Origin: Rhizophagus clarus
Lineage: Eukaryota; Glomeromycota; Glomeromycetes; Glomerales; Glomeraceae
Assembly (NCBI GenBank): GCA_015698045.1
Contig: BLAL01000156.1
Coordinates: 186,001 to 250,000 of the forward strand
Length of the DNA: 64,000 nucleotides
Direction: 5' to 3'
The first letter of the stretch is position 1, and each line of letters starts with the position of its first letter. Position numbers and translations under genes: made by a program. A model generated the notes under the pieces. The model searched no databases and was not told the DNA's origin. It saw nothing but the letters and a program-made list of their open reading frames with translations. This document shows positions 1 to 11,559 of this stretch, piece after piece.

Positions 1-74
1 ACTTCAAGTATTGATTCAAAATCAGAAGTAATTACAGAAGGATGCAAGGGAATATTATCAGGTGCATTTATCAT
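1..74 (-). CDS. Possible 5' end of a gene running off the left edge
   Basis: On the minus strand an ATG at 74-72 opens a frame that stays open to the window edge (24 codons, beginning MINAPDNIPLHPSV). Composition is protein-like, but the stretch is too short to assign a family. It would lie 85 bp downstream of the stop of the neighbouring minus-strand gene. The opposite strand is also open from 1 to 102, so the strand call is tentative. Confidence 0.3.
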   Translation of the reverse strand, partial: MINAPDNIPLHPSVITSDFESILE

Positions 75-159
75 TTTCTTTTTCTTTATTTTATCAATTT
101 AATGATTAAGATCAGGAGAATTAAGTTGAAGAAAAATTGCTTAACAAGCATTTAAATTT

Positions 160-774
160 TTAATTTATTTGATTCCTTTTTTTCTTTCTATCTTTCTTTT
201 TGTTCTTAATCAACCGTTTGGCATTTTCAATTTTTTCTTTACGAATTAATTGATTACTCTGTTGTTTAATTTGACGATCTTCTATTATTTGTTCGAGATC
301 ATTCTATATGTTCGTATTAAATTAATAATGTAAATACTCTTATTTAGTAAAAAAAAAAGGATTAATATTTGTATTTAAAGAAGAATTACCTGGCGCTGTA
401 ATTTATTTTCAACACGTTCATCCTCTTTTTCATTTAATTGATCAATTAATTTCATCATCGTATCTTTATCTACAAACTTTTTACCCCTTTTTAAAATATC
501 TAAATTCTTCTTTTCCTTTTCATTCTTAGGATCTTTTTCATTATCATTATCCAATATATTATGTTCATCTGATGTTCTGACATTATTTTGAATTTTTTCT
601 TCTCTTGACTTCATAATTTTTAGTTTCTTTTTCTTATCTTTTTCCTGCAAGTTATTGATGGATTTAATTCGTCTTACATTGCAAAAATTTAAAGAATTAA
701 TTGAATTTATTTACCTTGGATAAATTTTTGCGTTTTTTATTGGTGCTTTCTTTGATATCTTTTGAATGTGCCAT
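160..774 (-). CDS. Small lysine-rich coiled-coil-like protein of unknown function
   Basis: Three exons, 774-715, 644-390 and 303-160, joined by introns with standard GT and AG ends. All joins are in phase 0 and give 152 aa. The start MAHSKDIKES is the first ATG on this strand after the gap to the divergent RabGAP gene. The protein is extremely charged, with runs of K, E and D throughout and a basic C-terminal tail (KNKKKDRKKKRNQIN). No hydrophobic segment or signal peptide is present. The composition recalls small nucleolar or ribosome-assembly proteins, but no family motif is recognised and no function is assigned. Three in-phase exons argue for a real gene. Confidence 0.7.
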
Positions 775-1181
775 TGTTGAACAAAATGAAGTCTATAAAT
801 ATACTGAAACAATTTATAATAAAAATTAAAATTGGTAAGATATGTGTGAACCCTGTCTGTGCTAGTGATCACTGGTCCCGATGAATAATATAGTAATCAA
901 TAAAAAGCCCGAATGTAAGCCCATGTGTCAATTTATCAAATTATGGTACAGGCATTAAGCGATATATGCGGGGTTTTCCTAATGGGAATTAACGCATTGG
1001 TCTGGCTTTGTACAACTTAAATTCAAGTTTGTATCGCACTGTTTATATGATACAACGAAAACATTCTCCCCAAAAAAAAGGTTCAAATGAAAAAAATTTT
1101 TTAATTAAAATTTACTTTTGAGTACTAATAGATAGTGCCTTGTAAAAAAAAAGTTTTGATATAGCAAAAGAAGTGGAAGAA
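775..1181. promoter_or_regulatory. Divergent intergenic region between the lysine-rich gene and the RabGAP gene
   Basis: 407 bp separate two divergently oriented start codons, so this stretch probably holds both promoters. The middle part (about 845-1030) is clearly less AT-rich than its surroundings. No TATA box or known operator was identified with confidence, and no tRNA or box C/D RNA could be folded by eye. Confidence 0.4.
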
Positions 1182-4118
1182 ATGGACTATAAAGAAAGGT
1201 ATTCACTTAACAACCCGCAAAAGAGTTCGATTATATATAAAAAATGAGCTTAGCCATTTACTAATTTCATTCTTCAATTTTTACTTTTTTATGTTATAAC
1301 AGACTTGCTCAATTTGAAGATATTTTAAGTACAAAAAATATAGATACGGAGCCTACAATAGACCTTTATAAGTTTCGACATTTATGTTTTCGCGGTGAGT
1401 TTTTTTGTTGAATATATTTTTATTTTGAATCAAAATGAATTGTTTATAATAAAAAAAAAAATATTACTATATGTGTATTTTTATATAAAATTTAATTGAA
1501 TCGAATTGAATCGAATTAAAATCGGATATCCCAATATTTAACAGGCATTCCCGACAAACCGGGTATTAGACAATTAAGTTGGAAGGTTAGTTTTTCCTAA
1601 ATTTGGTTGAGATTATTTTAACATTTAATGATAATTCTTTTTATTTTGCATCACATGATATGTTTTAATAGATTTTGTTAGGATATTTGCCACCTGATAA
1701 AAGAAAATGGTCAAGTGTGCTCGAAGAACAGAGGTCAACTTATTATGTAGGTAGTCTAGATTAATTGAATTACTTATAACAAGTGAAAATTATATGTTTA
1801 TTTCATTTCTTTCCAAAATAAAAAACAGAGTTTTGTTAGGGATTTGCTGGCAGATCCAAATGAAGAAGAATTGAAAAATCCTAATGTATCATCGGATGAT
1901 CATCCATTAAATTCTTCACCAAATTCAAAATGGGCAGAATATTTTGCGGACAATGCCATACTAGAACAAATAGATAAGGATGTTAGACGTACTTTGCCAG
2001 ATCTTGCATTTTTCCAATTACCAGTACCACATAGTCCTCTTAGTCCTCTAAGTCCGAAACTCGAAGCAATAAATCGAATGAATGGGACTCGTTCGCCTTC
2101 TATACTTGAAACATTAGATATTAATGATGACTCTACTAGTATAAGTAATTATAGCGATTCTACATTGACCATTCATTCAGAATTAGATGCTGAAGTTGCT
2201 GCACTAGAAGCTCAATTATCAATAATATCTCAACCATCATTACAATTCACAAACGGAAATCTCAATAAAAATTTTTCATGTATGTATAGTCCAAAACCTG
2301 TACCTTTGGATTTATACAATAATAGATCATTATCACCTCCACCACAACCTGTCGTTACTCCTATACCAACTCGTAGGTCTATATTTAAACGTGTGCAACA
2401 TTTGAATAAAGATTTTAGTATTAGAGGAAATAGTACAAATACAAGATCTTGCTCTCCTGCTCCAAGTTGTAAGTCTGATGGATCAATTACTCGTGATGAT
2501 GATTATGAAGTTGATTTACATTGGGAAGCCATTGAACGGATATTATTTATATATGCTAAATTAAATCCTGGTGTTGGTTATGTACAAGGAATGAATGAAA
2601 TTTTGGGCCCCATTTATTACACCATGGCAAATGATTCTGATGAAGAAGGGAAAGGTATTTAATTCATATTTGATCAAAAGTTTATCATCATATAAGGTTT
2701 TTTACATAAGTGTTTTATTTTATTTTATTTAAAATAAAAAATTAATTAATTAGAAATTTTTAAAAACTTTAATATTTAGCACATGCTGAAGCGGATTCAT
2801 TTTTTGTGTTTACATTATTGATGTCTTATATTAGAGATCATTTTGTTAGAAGTTTAGATACAGATGAAGCAACTGGTATTGGTCATACTATGAAAAAATT
2901 AAATAGAAGATTAAAAACATACGCACCCGATTTATGGAGAGATTTGGTAAGATTTAATTCGGCTCTAGCGTATTCTTAAAAAAAAATTACTTATTTAAAA
3001 GAAAATCAAGTCTAACTTTCGATTTAACTACAGGAAAGGAAATCTTTGTATCCAACCTATTATTCATTTCGTTGGTTAACAGTTATGTTAACACAAGAAT
3101 TTGCTTTACCTGATGTTATTAGATTGTGGGATAGTATTTTATCTGATCGTGATGATGATGAAGAATTAACGGCTGGATTTGAATTTTTGTTGGATTTTTG
3201 TTGTGCCATGTTATTGTAAGATATATATCTTTACTTTCACATACGAGTTTAATTAGAAGTTTGGCGATAACAAATGATGTTTTCTTTTTAGGTGTGTGAA
3301 AGATGAATTGCTTGCAGGTTCATTTTCTGATAATATCAAATTATTACAGGTAAAAGTCAAATTGAATACAAACATATATTGTTAAATAATAAAATAATAA
3401 CGGTATGAAAGTAATTAACCAAATGCTTCTTCTTGTTAAACAGAACTATCCAATACAAGATCCAGCAACGGTATTACGTAAAGCTTATTCGTTAAGGGAA
3501 TTACGATTATTGGCAAAATTAAATGATGAAGAAGATGATGAATTGGATGAATATTCCTTAACAAATTTCAAAGGGGAAGATTTTGATTATTCATCATCAG
3601 GTAACGAATATTATGATAATAATAATCCTTCCCCTGGAGATGTAACTAGCGGTTGCTTTCCCGTTGAGACCACTAGTAAGGCTTATCATCGGCATTCAAT
3701 ATTTTTGTCGCCTTTTATTAATTTTGTACAATTATTTCGTTAAAAACAAAAAGATACGAAATTTTATAATACACGACAACGTACAAATAACAATAACCAT
3801 CATCTATTACGTACTCAAGAAGTTAAAGTTAAAGGATTGGCTATGCTAAGAAAAGTACAAGGAGTCGTGTCTGGTCGTACTTTATTAAATAACTCTACAA
3901 CTTCACGTTCTTCAACCACAACATATTTAAGACCAAATATCACAAGGTCCAATATACTATCATTACAATCGAAAACAACAAATAACGTAACTAACAATAC
4001 CTTAACAAGTAGACTATCTTTACCCACTAATAATACCAATAATAAAGTTAATATTAATGGAATGGGCGGTTTTGCTAATAGATTATCCAATGTTTGGAAA
4101 AAAAATATTACAACTTAA
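1182..4118 (+). CDS. TBC-domain RabGAP, TBC1D13-like
   Basis: Ten exons: 1182-1198, 1303-1394, 1545-1585, 1672-1746, 1829-2654, 2780-2946, 3034-3215, 3292-3349, 3444-3675, 3754-4118; 684 aa. Family knowledge: TBC proteins stimulate GTP hydrolysis by Rab GTPases using an arginine finger and a glutamine finger. Both are visible: IDKDVRRT at about 123-130 (Arg129) and YVQGM with Gln328. The N-terminal block GIPDKPGIRQLSWKILLGYL is the usual start of the domain. Between the two fingers lies an insert of about 170 residues rich in S, P and N, a position where TBC1D13-type proteins also carry an insert. The region after the domain is S/T/N-rich and probably disordered. The last intron (3676-3753) is needed to bypass an in-frame TAA at 3741-3743; reading through exon 9 without splicing would end the protein there. 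Target Rab unknown. Confidence 0.88.
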
Positions 4119-4785
4119 AAGGACTTTATTTTATTTCTGTTTATTTTTATTTATTTTTTCTTTTTCTTTTCTTTCTTTTGATATATATATATATAATATA
4201 TATATATTTGAAAAGTACACTTCTATATATATGTATTTTTTTTTTTCTTTTCTTTGTGTATAAAAATTTTATTTTATTTTACATTATTGTAATATTAATT
4301 TTTTTTTTTTTTAATTTTCATTGGTTGTATTTTATTTAACTAGATTTATTATTTAATTTTATAAAAAAAGAAAAAAGAAAAAAATATATTTTTTATATTT
4401 TATTCACTAAAAAACTTGCTATAATAAATGTAAAATTATTATTTTTTTACCTAACAAGATTTTAATATTTCTTATAATATTAAAAAAATAAATCCATATA
4501 TTATATTTTTTAGGAGTTAAAAGATTATAATATGGTAGTTTTTGATAATACATATAAGACAAATAGATTTAATATGCTTTTCGGTATTTTACAGGTATTA
4601 ACAATTATAGGCAAGGTATATACTTTGCTAGCACAAATAGTTAATAATCATGTTTCAAAACTGAAGTCTTTTTTACAGATGAAGATCATGCAATTATAAA
4701 ATTAATAAGTCAAATATTTAAACCATTTAAAATAAAGCATATTTTATGCTTATGATACTTATTTAAAAAAATCTTAATGGAATTT
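4119..4785. other. 3' flank and AT-rich intergenic DNA
   Basis: Immediately downstream of the RabGAP stop is T-rich sequence with (TA)n runs, probably the 3' UTR. No further gene or repeat is seen up to the TIR element. Confidence 0.5.
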
Positions 4786-5214
4786 TAGGAATTGTATAGT
4801 CAGAATTAGAGGTCTACTCTGGTGAAATCCATTCAATCCATTATCCAAACTGGACAAAAAATGGATTATCCAGATTATAAATGAACAGTTCACAGATAAT
4901 TTGGATGGAACTACCAGATTGATCAGATATTACACAGATAACTGGATTGACCTGATTGATCAAATAATCTGGTTTTTTTTATTAATTTTTTTTTTAAAAA
5001 AAAATATATAGATGAATGGATTAATCAGATTAACTGGATTAAATAGATTAATCAAATAATTTGGTTTTTTTTATTGATTTTTTTCATTAGATAAAATTTT
5101 TGAAGTCATCAATAAATTAATACATTAATTTTAAAGTTCAAAAAAAATTTTTATTATTATTATTAAATTAGAAAAATCTCTTTTAAATTATAAAAAAAAA
5201 GTAAAAACATTTCT

Positions 5215-6160
5215 TAAAGAAAGTAACCAAAATTTCTCTCAATCTTCCTTTAACTTAATTTCAAGATGTTTTTTAAAAAAAGAAAAAAAAATAAATTAAT
5301 TAAAATTATTAAAGAAAAATAATGGAAACCTTTCCTTATTTTGTTTTTAAAAGTTCAGTTATATTTTTGTCCAGCAATCCTATAAAAAAGAAAAAAATAA
5401 ATAAACTAGTTAAACTTATTAAAAAATAAAAATAATGGAAATACCTTTTCTGACTCTTCCTTACCTTATTTAGAAGTCCAGTTATATTTTTCATCTGAAG
5501 GCTCTATAAAAAAGAAAAAATAAACTAAATTTATTTAAAAAAATATTGAAACCCTTTTTTCCAATCCTCTCTTATCTCAATTTTAAAAGTTCAGTTGTAT
5601 TTTTTGTCTAACAACCTATAATAAAGAAAAAAAATAAATTTATTAAAAAAAAAAATAAACTTTTTCTTCTTCAGCTTTCTCTTACTTTAATTTCAAAAGT
5701 TTAATTATGTTTTTCATCTGGCAGCCCTATTATAATAAAGAAAAAAAAATTTATTAAATAAAAAAATAAACTCCCTTTTCTCAAGTCTTTCCTTACCTTA
5801 ATTTCAAAAATCTGATCATGTTTTTCATCTGGCAATCCTATAATAAAGAAAAAAAATAAATTTATTAAAAAAAAATTAAACTTTCTCTTCTTTAGCCCTT
5901 CTTTACCTTAATTTCAAAAGTCCAATTGTGTTTTTTATCTGGTAACTCTATAATAAAGAAAAAAATAAATTTATTAAAAAAATATAAACTCTTCTTTATC
6001 AAGTTCTTTTTTACCTTAATTTCAAAAATCTGGTCATGTTTTTCATCTAACAAACCTATAATAAAAAAAAAAAAAAATTTATTGAAAAAAAATTACTTTC
6101 TTATTTCAATTTAAAAAAATCCAGTCATAATTTTCATCCAAAAAACCTCCTTAAGAAAGA
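5215..6160. repeat. Degenerate tandem array, about 110-bp unit, 8-9 copies
   Basis: Each unit runs: TTTCATCTGGCAACCCTATA-like block, then AATAAAGAAAAAAA, an AT spacer, a pyrimidine block (CTTCTTTAGCCC...), then CCTTAATTTCAAAAGTCC. Anchors (the CCTATAA-type word) fall near 5380, 5500, 5613, 5730, 5838, 5949, 6057 and 6145. Units diverge by substitutions and small indels. The array lies inside the TIR element. Confidence 0.75.
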
Positions 6161-6301
6161 AAAAAGAGATCATTAGATGACTTGTACTATATAATCTATC
6201 TGATAATCTAATTTGCAATCTTGAAAAAAAAAAAAATTCAAATAAAAAAAAAAATATATATATATATTTTTTATCAACAAAACTTTTTTTTGATGACAAA
6301 C

Positions 6302-6485
6302 TATAGATGCCACCCAAATCTAAAATAATTTGGGATTATGACAGCCCAAATGTACAAATCCAAATTAATTTACAAATTACATATATAAATTTTGCAATTT
6401 GTATATTTGGGATTTGGAAATTATGGCTGTCAAAATGTACAAATTAATTTGGGATTTACTTAAAATAATTTGGGTAGCATCTATA
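6302..6485. mobile_element. hAT-type MITE, copy 1, nested in the TIR element
   Basis: 184 bp, almost a perfect palindrome. Ends are TATAGATGCCACCCAAAT and the complement of TATAGATGCTACCCAAAT. It is flanked by a perfect 8-bp direct repeat TGACAAAC (6294-6301 and 6486-6493). An 8-bp duplication is the hallmark of hAT transposases. No coding capacity. Two related copies lie at 9150 and 24269. Because it interrupts the right arm of the 4788-6704 element, it inserted after that element. Confidence 0.82.
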
Positions 6486-6785
6486 TGACAAACAGATTAT
6501 CAGATTGATTGGATATCTGATGAACTATCTGGTTAATCAGTCAAATCAGTAATATAAAACAGATTACCAGATTGATCAAATATCTGATGAACTATCTAGT
6601 CAAACTAATGATACAAACAGATCAATCTGAATCTGTTTTTTTTCAGATAATTTCATCAGATAACCAGTTGAATGAATTCAGAGTATACCTCTAGTCAGAA
6701 TTCCTAAAAAAATATATATATAAAATTTTGATTATATATACAATATATATATTATATAGTAAAAAATAAATAATATAAGTTATTC

Positions 6786-8717
6786 AACTCTTTCCCACTC
6801 CGTGCAGTTCACAACGCAACAAAAAATAATTTTTTATTTTTTCAGAAACTGTATATAGTGGACCAAATATGACTACCGAACTTTTAGTTAACAAGAATAC
6901 AGACTACGACGCCGTCTTTCAACAGTTCCAACGAGCTACAATAATGGAAGACTTTTTTGACACCTTTTGCGCGGTACTGGATGACCAAAGTTTTAGGTGG
7001 GCTCTTCAATACTCTTCGTTATTTGCTAAGAACGCGAGCAAAGAGGAGTACCAAACCTACCTAGGACACTTCGTTCCAGACTCTATAAAAGGACGACTTA
7101 ATAAGCTAGCGGGCAAGCGGAAATATGGTAAAAACCTCCTCTATATTCTTTACAGGGCCACTTTCCTCGTACACGAAGATGCCTTCAAGACTGCTGCGGC
7201 ACTGTACAAGGACAATGCGTCACTCAAGGATATACTGGATGACTCATATGATCCTCACCGGCTATCAGATGAATTTATGGATATGGAAATATCTGTAAAT
7301 AAAGAACACCAATCACAATCGAGTACTGCATCAACAAGCACCAATCGGAATGATGATGGAGCATCACAGAAGCAAGATAAACAAAAGGCTAAGGTTGTGG
7401 AACAAGTTATCCCTGATATACCCGCACCAGATCCAGATCCGGTTGTAATACCTCAGCCACAAGTTATACCCCTGTCTGCTTCCAGTTCCTCATTAAAACC
7501 TACGGTCAAGCCTTTCGTATCTGGAACTAAAGGCGAGAATAGCAGAGATAAATCTAATGACCTAGGTGACAATGCTACTCACATAATTACAGGCTATCAC
7601 CCTAATCCAAGTTTAGGTCAATATGTTCGCAATATCCTTATTTATGATGTCCCTGCCAAGTGGGAGAATATTACAATATTAGACTATCTTAAGGCTTAGG
7701 GTAACGTAATCTCAGTGACCGTTAAGAAACAGAAGAAGTATAAAACAGTTCGGTGTAAGTTAGAGATTATGCATGCTTTCGATACTTGGAAACGAGATCG
7801 CCTTTGGATTGCTCCCCTTGGTCCTGTGGTGGTCCGATGGTTTCCTGCATCCTGGTCTCTTAAAGAACGTAAAGAAAGAGAAAGATTCCAGGCTGTTGTT
7901 CAAGGACCTCTGGATTCTTTTACAGCAGACGCTTTAGCAGTTAAGGAACACCTAACAAATTTCATCAATCCCCTACATATTAAAGCTTTTAAGGAAGTTA
8001 AGAACCCAGACGGATCGCGCAAAATGATTGTCTACTTCGAAAGTTGGGAGGACTTACAAAACATCATTAGTAAGGAATCATTTTGGAATGGAACAAAACT
8101 TAGTTGGTGTCACCATACCGTTCCGTCATTTATTACGCGAAGGAAGAATAGTCAGCGGTCTAGGTCCAATAAGTAAGATAAACCTAACAAGTCGACGCAA
8201 GACTCACCTTTCAAACGTACCAAACTGAGCTCAGGACCCAAGTCAGGTTCACCTGCTACTGGTTCCAATCACGTCCCCATAAGGAGTCCGCCGAAAGATT
8301 CACCTCAATCATCATCTAGTAATGATAAATGCAAAGGGAAAAACAAGAATAGTCAGAAGAAGAAAGATAAGAGTACTGGCACTTCCCCCCCAAAGAAGCT
8401 GTCAAAACGGCAATTGCATGCTGAAATTGTAGAATTGAAGACAGTTTTGATGGATTTTATTCAGAAGCAGTCCCAGGATTAGTAATAATTAGTAGGATTT
8501 TTGTCTTGTTTCCCTAGATGAGATAGAATTTTTCTTTTTTTATACCCCCTTTCCCCTTTATTCGTTTATTTGTATGTTAATTTTGAGGCAGTCTGGTGAG
8601 AACGGCCTTCGGGTTGTGAGTATACTTTTAGATCTTTGTACTGAGTGCGTAATCCGCACCTTGCTTTTTCAAATAAAGTTTACGCTAATCAATGCCTTTA
8701 TATGAAAAAAAAAAAAA
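6786..8717 (+). mobile_element. Poly(A)-tailed retroelement carrying only ORF1 (LINE-derived)
   Basis: A 17-bp direct repeat AATAATATAAGTTATTC flanks the insert (6769-6785 and 8718-8734, perfect). The insert ends with AATAAAG and a run of A, the signature of target-primed reverse transcription. Inside is one frame (6869-8482) followed by about 220 bp of 3' UTR. No reverse transcriptase or endonuclease region lies between the ORF and the tail. The 3' part recurs at 60037-60410 and, diverged, around 58660-59703. The perfect target duplication shows this insertion is recent relative to its neighbours, although the ORF already has two stops. Confidence 0.85.
6869..8482 (+). pseudogene. ORF1 of the retroelement, RNA-binding-like, two in-frame stops
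   Basis: A single frame of about 537 codons starts at an ATG (MTTELLVNKNTDYDAVF) and ends at TAG 8480-8482. It is interrupted only by TAG at 7697-7699 and TAA at 8174-8176, with no frameshift. Both stops are one C-to-T change from a glutamine codon. The N-terminal third is helical. A P/S-rich linker follows. Then comes a region starting NILIYDVPAKWENITILDYL that resembles an RRM beta-alpha unit, and later a conserved-looking block FQAVVQGPLDSFTADAL. The C-terminus is K/S-rich. ORF1 proteins of LINEs bind the element RNA as chaperones; this role is inferred from position and the RRM-like segment. Confidence 0.72.
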
Positions 8718-8734
8718 AATAATATAAGTTATTC

Positions 8735-10580
8735 TTATTTTTTTAAATTTTTATTTTATTTTGAATTATTTAAATATTATAATACAAATTTAATTTAAGT
8801 TTATATAACATATTTTTATAAAATCTTAATTTTAACTAATTTCACAAATTGGCAAATTTTTTAATAAATATAACAAGAAACTAAGAATTTTTAAATAAAT
8901 AGAAACAATTGAAATCTGATTATCTAATAGCAATTAAATATTTATTAAAAATAATTAAAAATTTAGCATTATATTAACAATATAATAATTATTCAAAAAA
9001 AAAAGAATTAATAAATAATTTTATAAAAGATTATTTAAACATTATTACATCTTTAACTACTTTATTAAAAGTTTTTAAATTTATTTTAAATTAAAAAAAT
9101 AAAGATATAGAATTTATTAAGTTTTACAAAATTATATAAATATTAAATTTATAGATATCATTTAAATTCAAAATAATTTGGGATTTATATAGTAGCCCAA
9201 ATATATAGTAAATCCAAATTAATTTATAAATTATATATATAAATTTATAATTTATATATTTGGAATTTGAGAATTATAGCAGTCAAAATGTGGATAGTAT
9301 TTATAATTAAATTAATTATAAAAAGTCTTTTTAAAAAAACAGCTTATAAATTTACTAATTAAATATATATTTGATAAAATATAAAAGGAATTATTTAAAC
9401 ATGCAAACTCTTTTTGGTTACAGATTTTATATCTAGAATATAATAATAATATCATTTTTATAATTTTAAAGAATATAATTTTGATATTATTTTCTTTTTA
9501 TTTTTTAATCTTTTTTATTTAGGTGCTTATATATGAAACTAAAATTAGTTAATTTTGATCTTTAAAATGATCAAAATAGTCAAAATGATTTTGACTTAGA
9601 CTTTTTTAAAAGTCAAAATGATTAAAATTATATTATAAACATATGATTTTATAGTAAACAATAATATTAAAATTCAAAGTTAACGATCTTCACATCTAGT
9701 GATCTGATTTTTATGATCTTAATTCAGCTCATCAAGAGGATTCCAATAATATATGTTGTATATTTGTAGTATTAATATTGATAGAATTATTCACATTGTA
9801 GTATAATAATTAGAATAACAAAGATAATTGGACAGAAATATAGTAGTTAGAATGATCATATAACAAATTATTTTTAAAATTTATTTTTAGTTTAGATTTT
9901 ATTTTTAGTTTTTATTTTTATTTTTATTTTACTTATTTTTAGATTAAAAAAAATAGTATTAGAAAGTTTAATAAAAATATTTTTTTAATTATCATTTAAA
10001 TAAAAGAATTTATATATGAAGTTAAAATTAAAATTTAAAAATTAAAATATTTTAACTTGAAAAGATCAAAAGTCAAAATTAAAGTTAAAATAGTTAAAAT
10101 TATATTATAGTCATATAATTTTTATAAGAATAAATGTATTTGTAACAACCTGTTACAAATATTATTTGTAATAACTCTGGAATTAATCATGAGATATTAC
10201 ATAAATTTTCAAAAAAGAAAATTATGCTTTCTATCAAAATTCAGAAAATTGTGTCATATTAATATTACACTAATTTCCATAAAAGAAAATTTTTCATACA
10301 AATATTTCAAAAAAAGAAAATTAAATATAGATCATTAATTCTGGCTGAAATTATACTTTATATATCATAATGCTAAATTATAAAGGTGATATTTAAGCTG
10401 CATTATTATGTATTTTGTTTATTATTTTTGGCAAAACTTATTTGTCATCTGTTATTTATCACTATAATGCCATTAACCTGAAAGTTTTTATTAAATTCTC
10501 ATGAAAAAAAGGTAAATTTTGCACTCTCATTTTTTTTCTCTTCGCAAATTTTTATCTTTGAAGAAGTAATTATAATTAAG
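8735..10580. other. AT-rich intergenic DNA with one MITE and a loose direct repeat
   Basis: No ORF of note. Besides the MITE at 9150-9305, two AGTCAAAATGATT-type AT-rich blocks (about 9525-9660 and 10005-10135) resemble each other and may be remains of one duplicated repeat. The stretch 10140-10580 leads into the FAR1-like pseudogene and may contain its promoter. Confidence 0.4.
9150..9305. mobile_element. hAT-type MITE, copy 2
   Basis: 156 bp, related over its length to the copy at 6302-6485 (shared words AAAATAATTTGGGATTTA, CCAAATTAATTTATAAATTA). Ends are TATAGATATC and GTATTTATA. A perfect 8-bp direct repeat ATTAAATT flanks it (9142-9149 and 9306-9313). More diverged internally than copy 1. 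Confidence 0.8.
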
Positions 10581-11453
10581 ATGGATATACCTGAATTAAA
10601 TATTCAAGAATCTCTTTTCTTTCATATAACATCTCATAAAGGTAAAAGAAATATTTTATTATACAAAAATATCATTTTTCAAAATAAAAAATCATAACAA
10701 TACAAGTATATTAAGATAGTATATTTGTTTCATAATTTACTTGATTAATTTTGCATATATTTCTATTTCTATTATAGAACAAGTTGAGCAGAATGATATA
10801 ATATCTCAAAATCCAGAAAGTGAAAGTAAAGTTATTACATTTCCATTTTGTAACTTGTTGTAAATTTTATTTAGATATAAAAGGAAATAATATTACTAAC
10901 ATATATTTTACCTTAATTTAATTATAGATTTCAGTGTTGGTTGTGTCTTTGGATCATGGGAAGATGTTGATACCATTATAGAAGCTTATGGTAAAAAATG
11001 TGGATTCACAATTATAAAGAAATGATTAAATCTACATGATAATAGCAGTATCAAGCATCATAGTTTTGGATATGAATTTGGTGGCAATTATCTACCAAAA
11101 AAAAAAATATTGATATTAATAAACATCGAAAACATAAATTAAAATATCAAAAATGCTTATAGAACGCCAATTTTAACTGTCCTAAAAATTCACAATGTAT
11201 AGTCCTTACTATTTTTAATGATTCACATAATCATGTGTTATTTTCAAATACTGAAGAATATTTATCAAAATATCGATATATTAGTAATGATATTCTTAAA
11301 AAAATACAATTCTTCACTCAACATGGAAATCTACCAATCACAACCCAACAAAAATTATTAAAGACAAAGTTTTCAGATCAATCTATTCTTGATCGTGATC
11401 TTGCTAATGCAATACAAAAATTTAAAGTTAAAAAAGATGTTGCACATGATTAG
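10581..11453 (+). pseudogene. FAR1/MULE-type transposase, N-terminal DNA-binding part, decayed
   Basis: The ATG at 10581 opens MDIPELNIQESLFFH. Short intron-like gaps follow, then FSVGCVFGSWEDVDTIIEAY, the start of a FAR1 (WRKY-GCM1-type) DNA-binding domain found at the N-terminus of MULE transposases. An in-frame TGA at about 11022 sits where an Arg codon would be usual. A TAG at about 11160 breaks the frame again. From 11190 on, zinc-ligand-like residues are visible (NCPKNSQC and the HNH of DSHNHVLF). The last open stretch ends at 11453 in helical sequence (ILDRDLANAIQKF). The catalytic core is absent. Either a truncated MULE or a domesticated-type gene that has died. Confidence 0.6.
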
Positions 11454-11559
11454 TATTCTAAACAGGTTAGGTCAATTTGAGTGACCCGTCAGGTTGACCT
11501 GAAATATTCAGGTCAGGTCATCAAATTTGTGACCTGACCTCACGTCAGATTATAGTTTG

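Larger units (their letters stand above)
4788..6704. mobile_element. TA-flanked terminal-inverted-repeat element, non-autonomous
   Basis: The left end GGAATTGTATAGTCAGAATT, then TAGAGGTCTACTCTG, matches the reverse complement of the right end (GGAATTCTGACTAGAGGT, then ATACTCTG). Both ends are flanked by TA (4786-4787 and 6705-6706), the target duplication expected of the Tc1/mariner group. The left arm has an extra stretch relative to the right, so the inverted repeats are imperfect. Subterminal DNA on both sides carries many copies of a GATCAGAT/ATCTGGT-type word, possible transposase sites. The interior holds no intact ORF, only an array of roughly 110-bp units and a nested MITE. Class assignment is an inference from the TA duplication alone. 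Confidence 0.68.

Noticed and set aside
7715..8176. A separate 153-codon gene
   Set aside because: It lies in the same frame as the upstream 6869-7699 stretch with only a TAG between, so both are one decayed ORF1.
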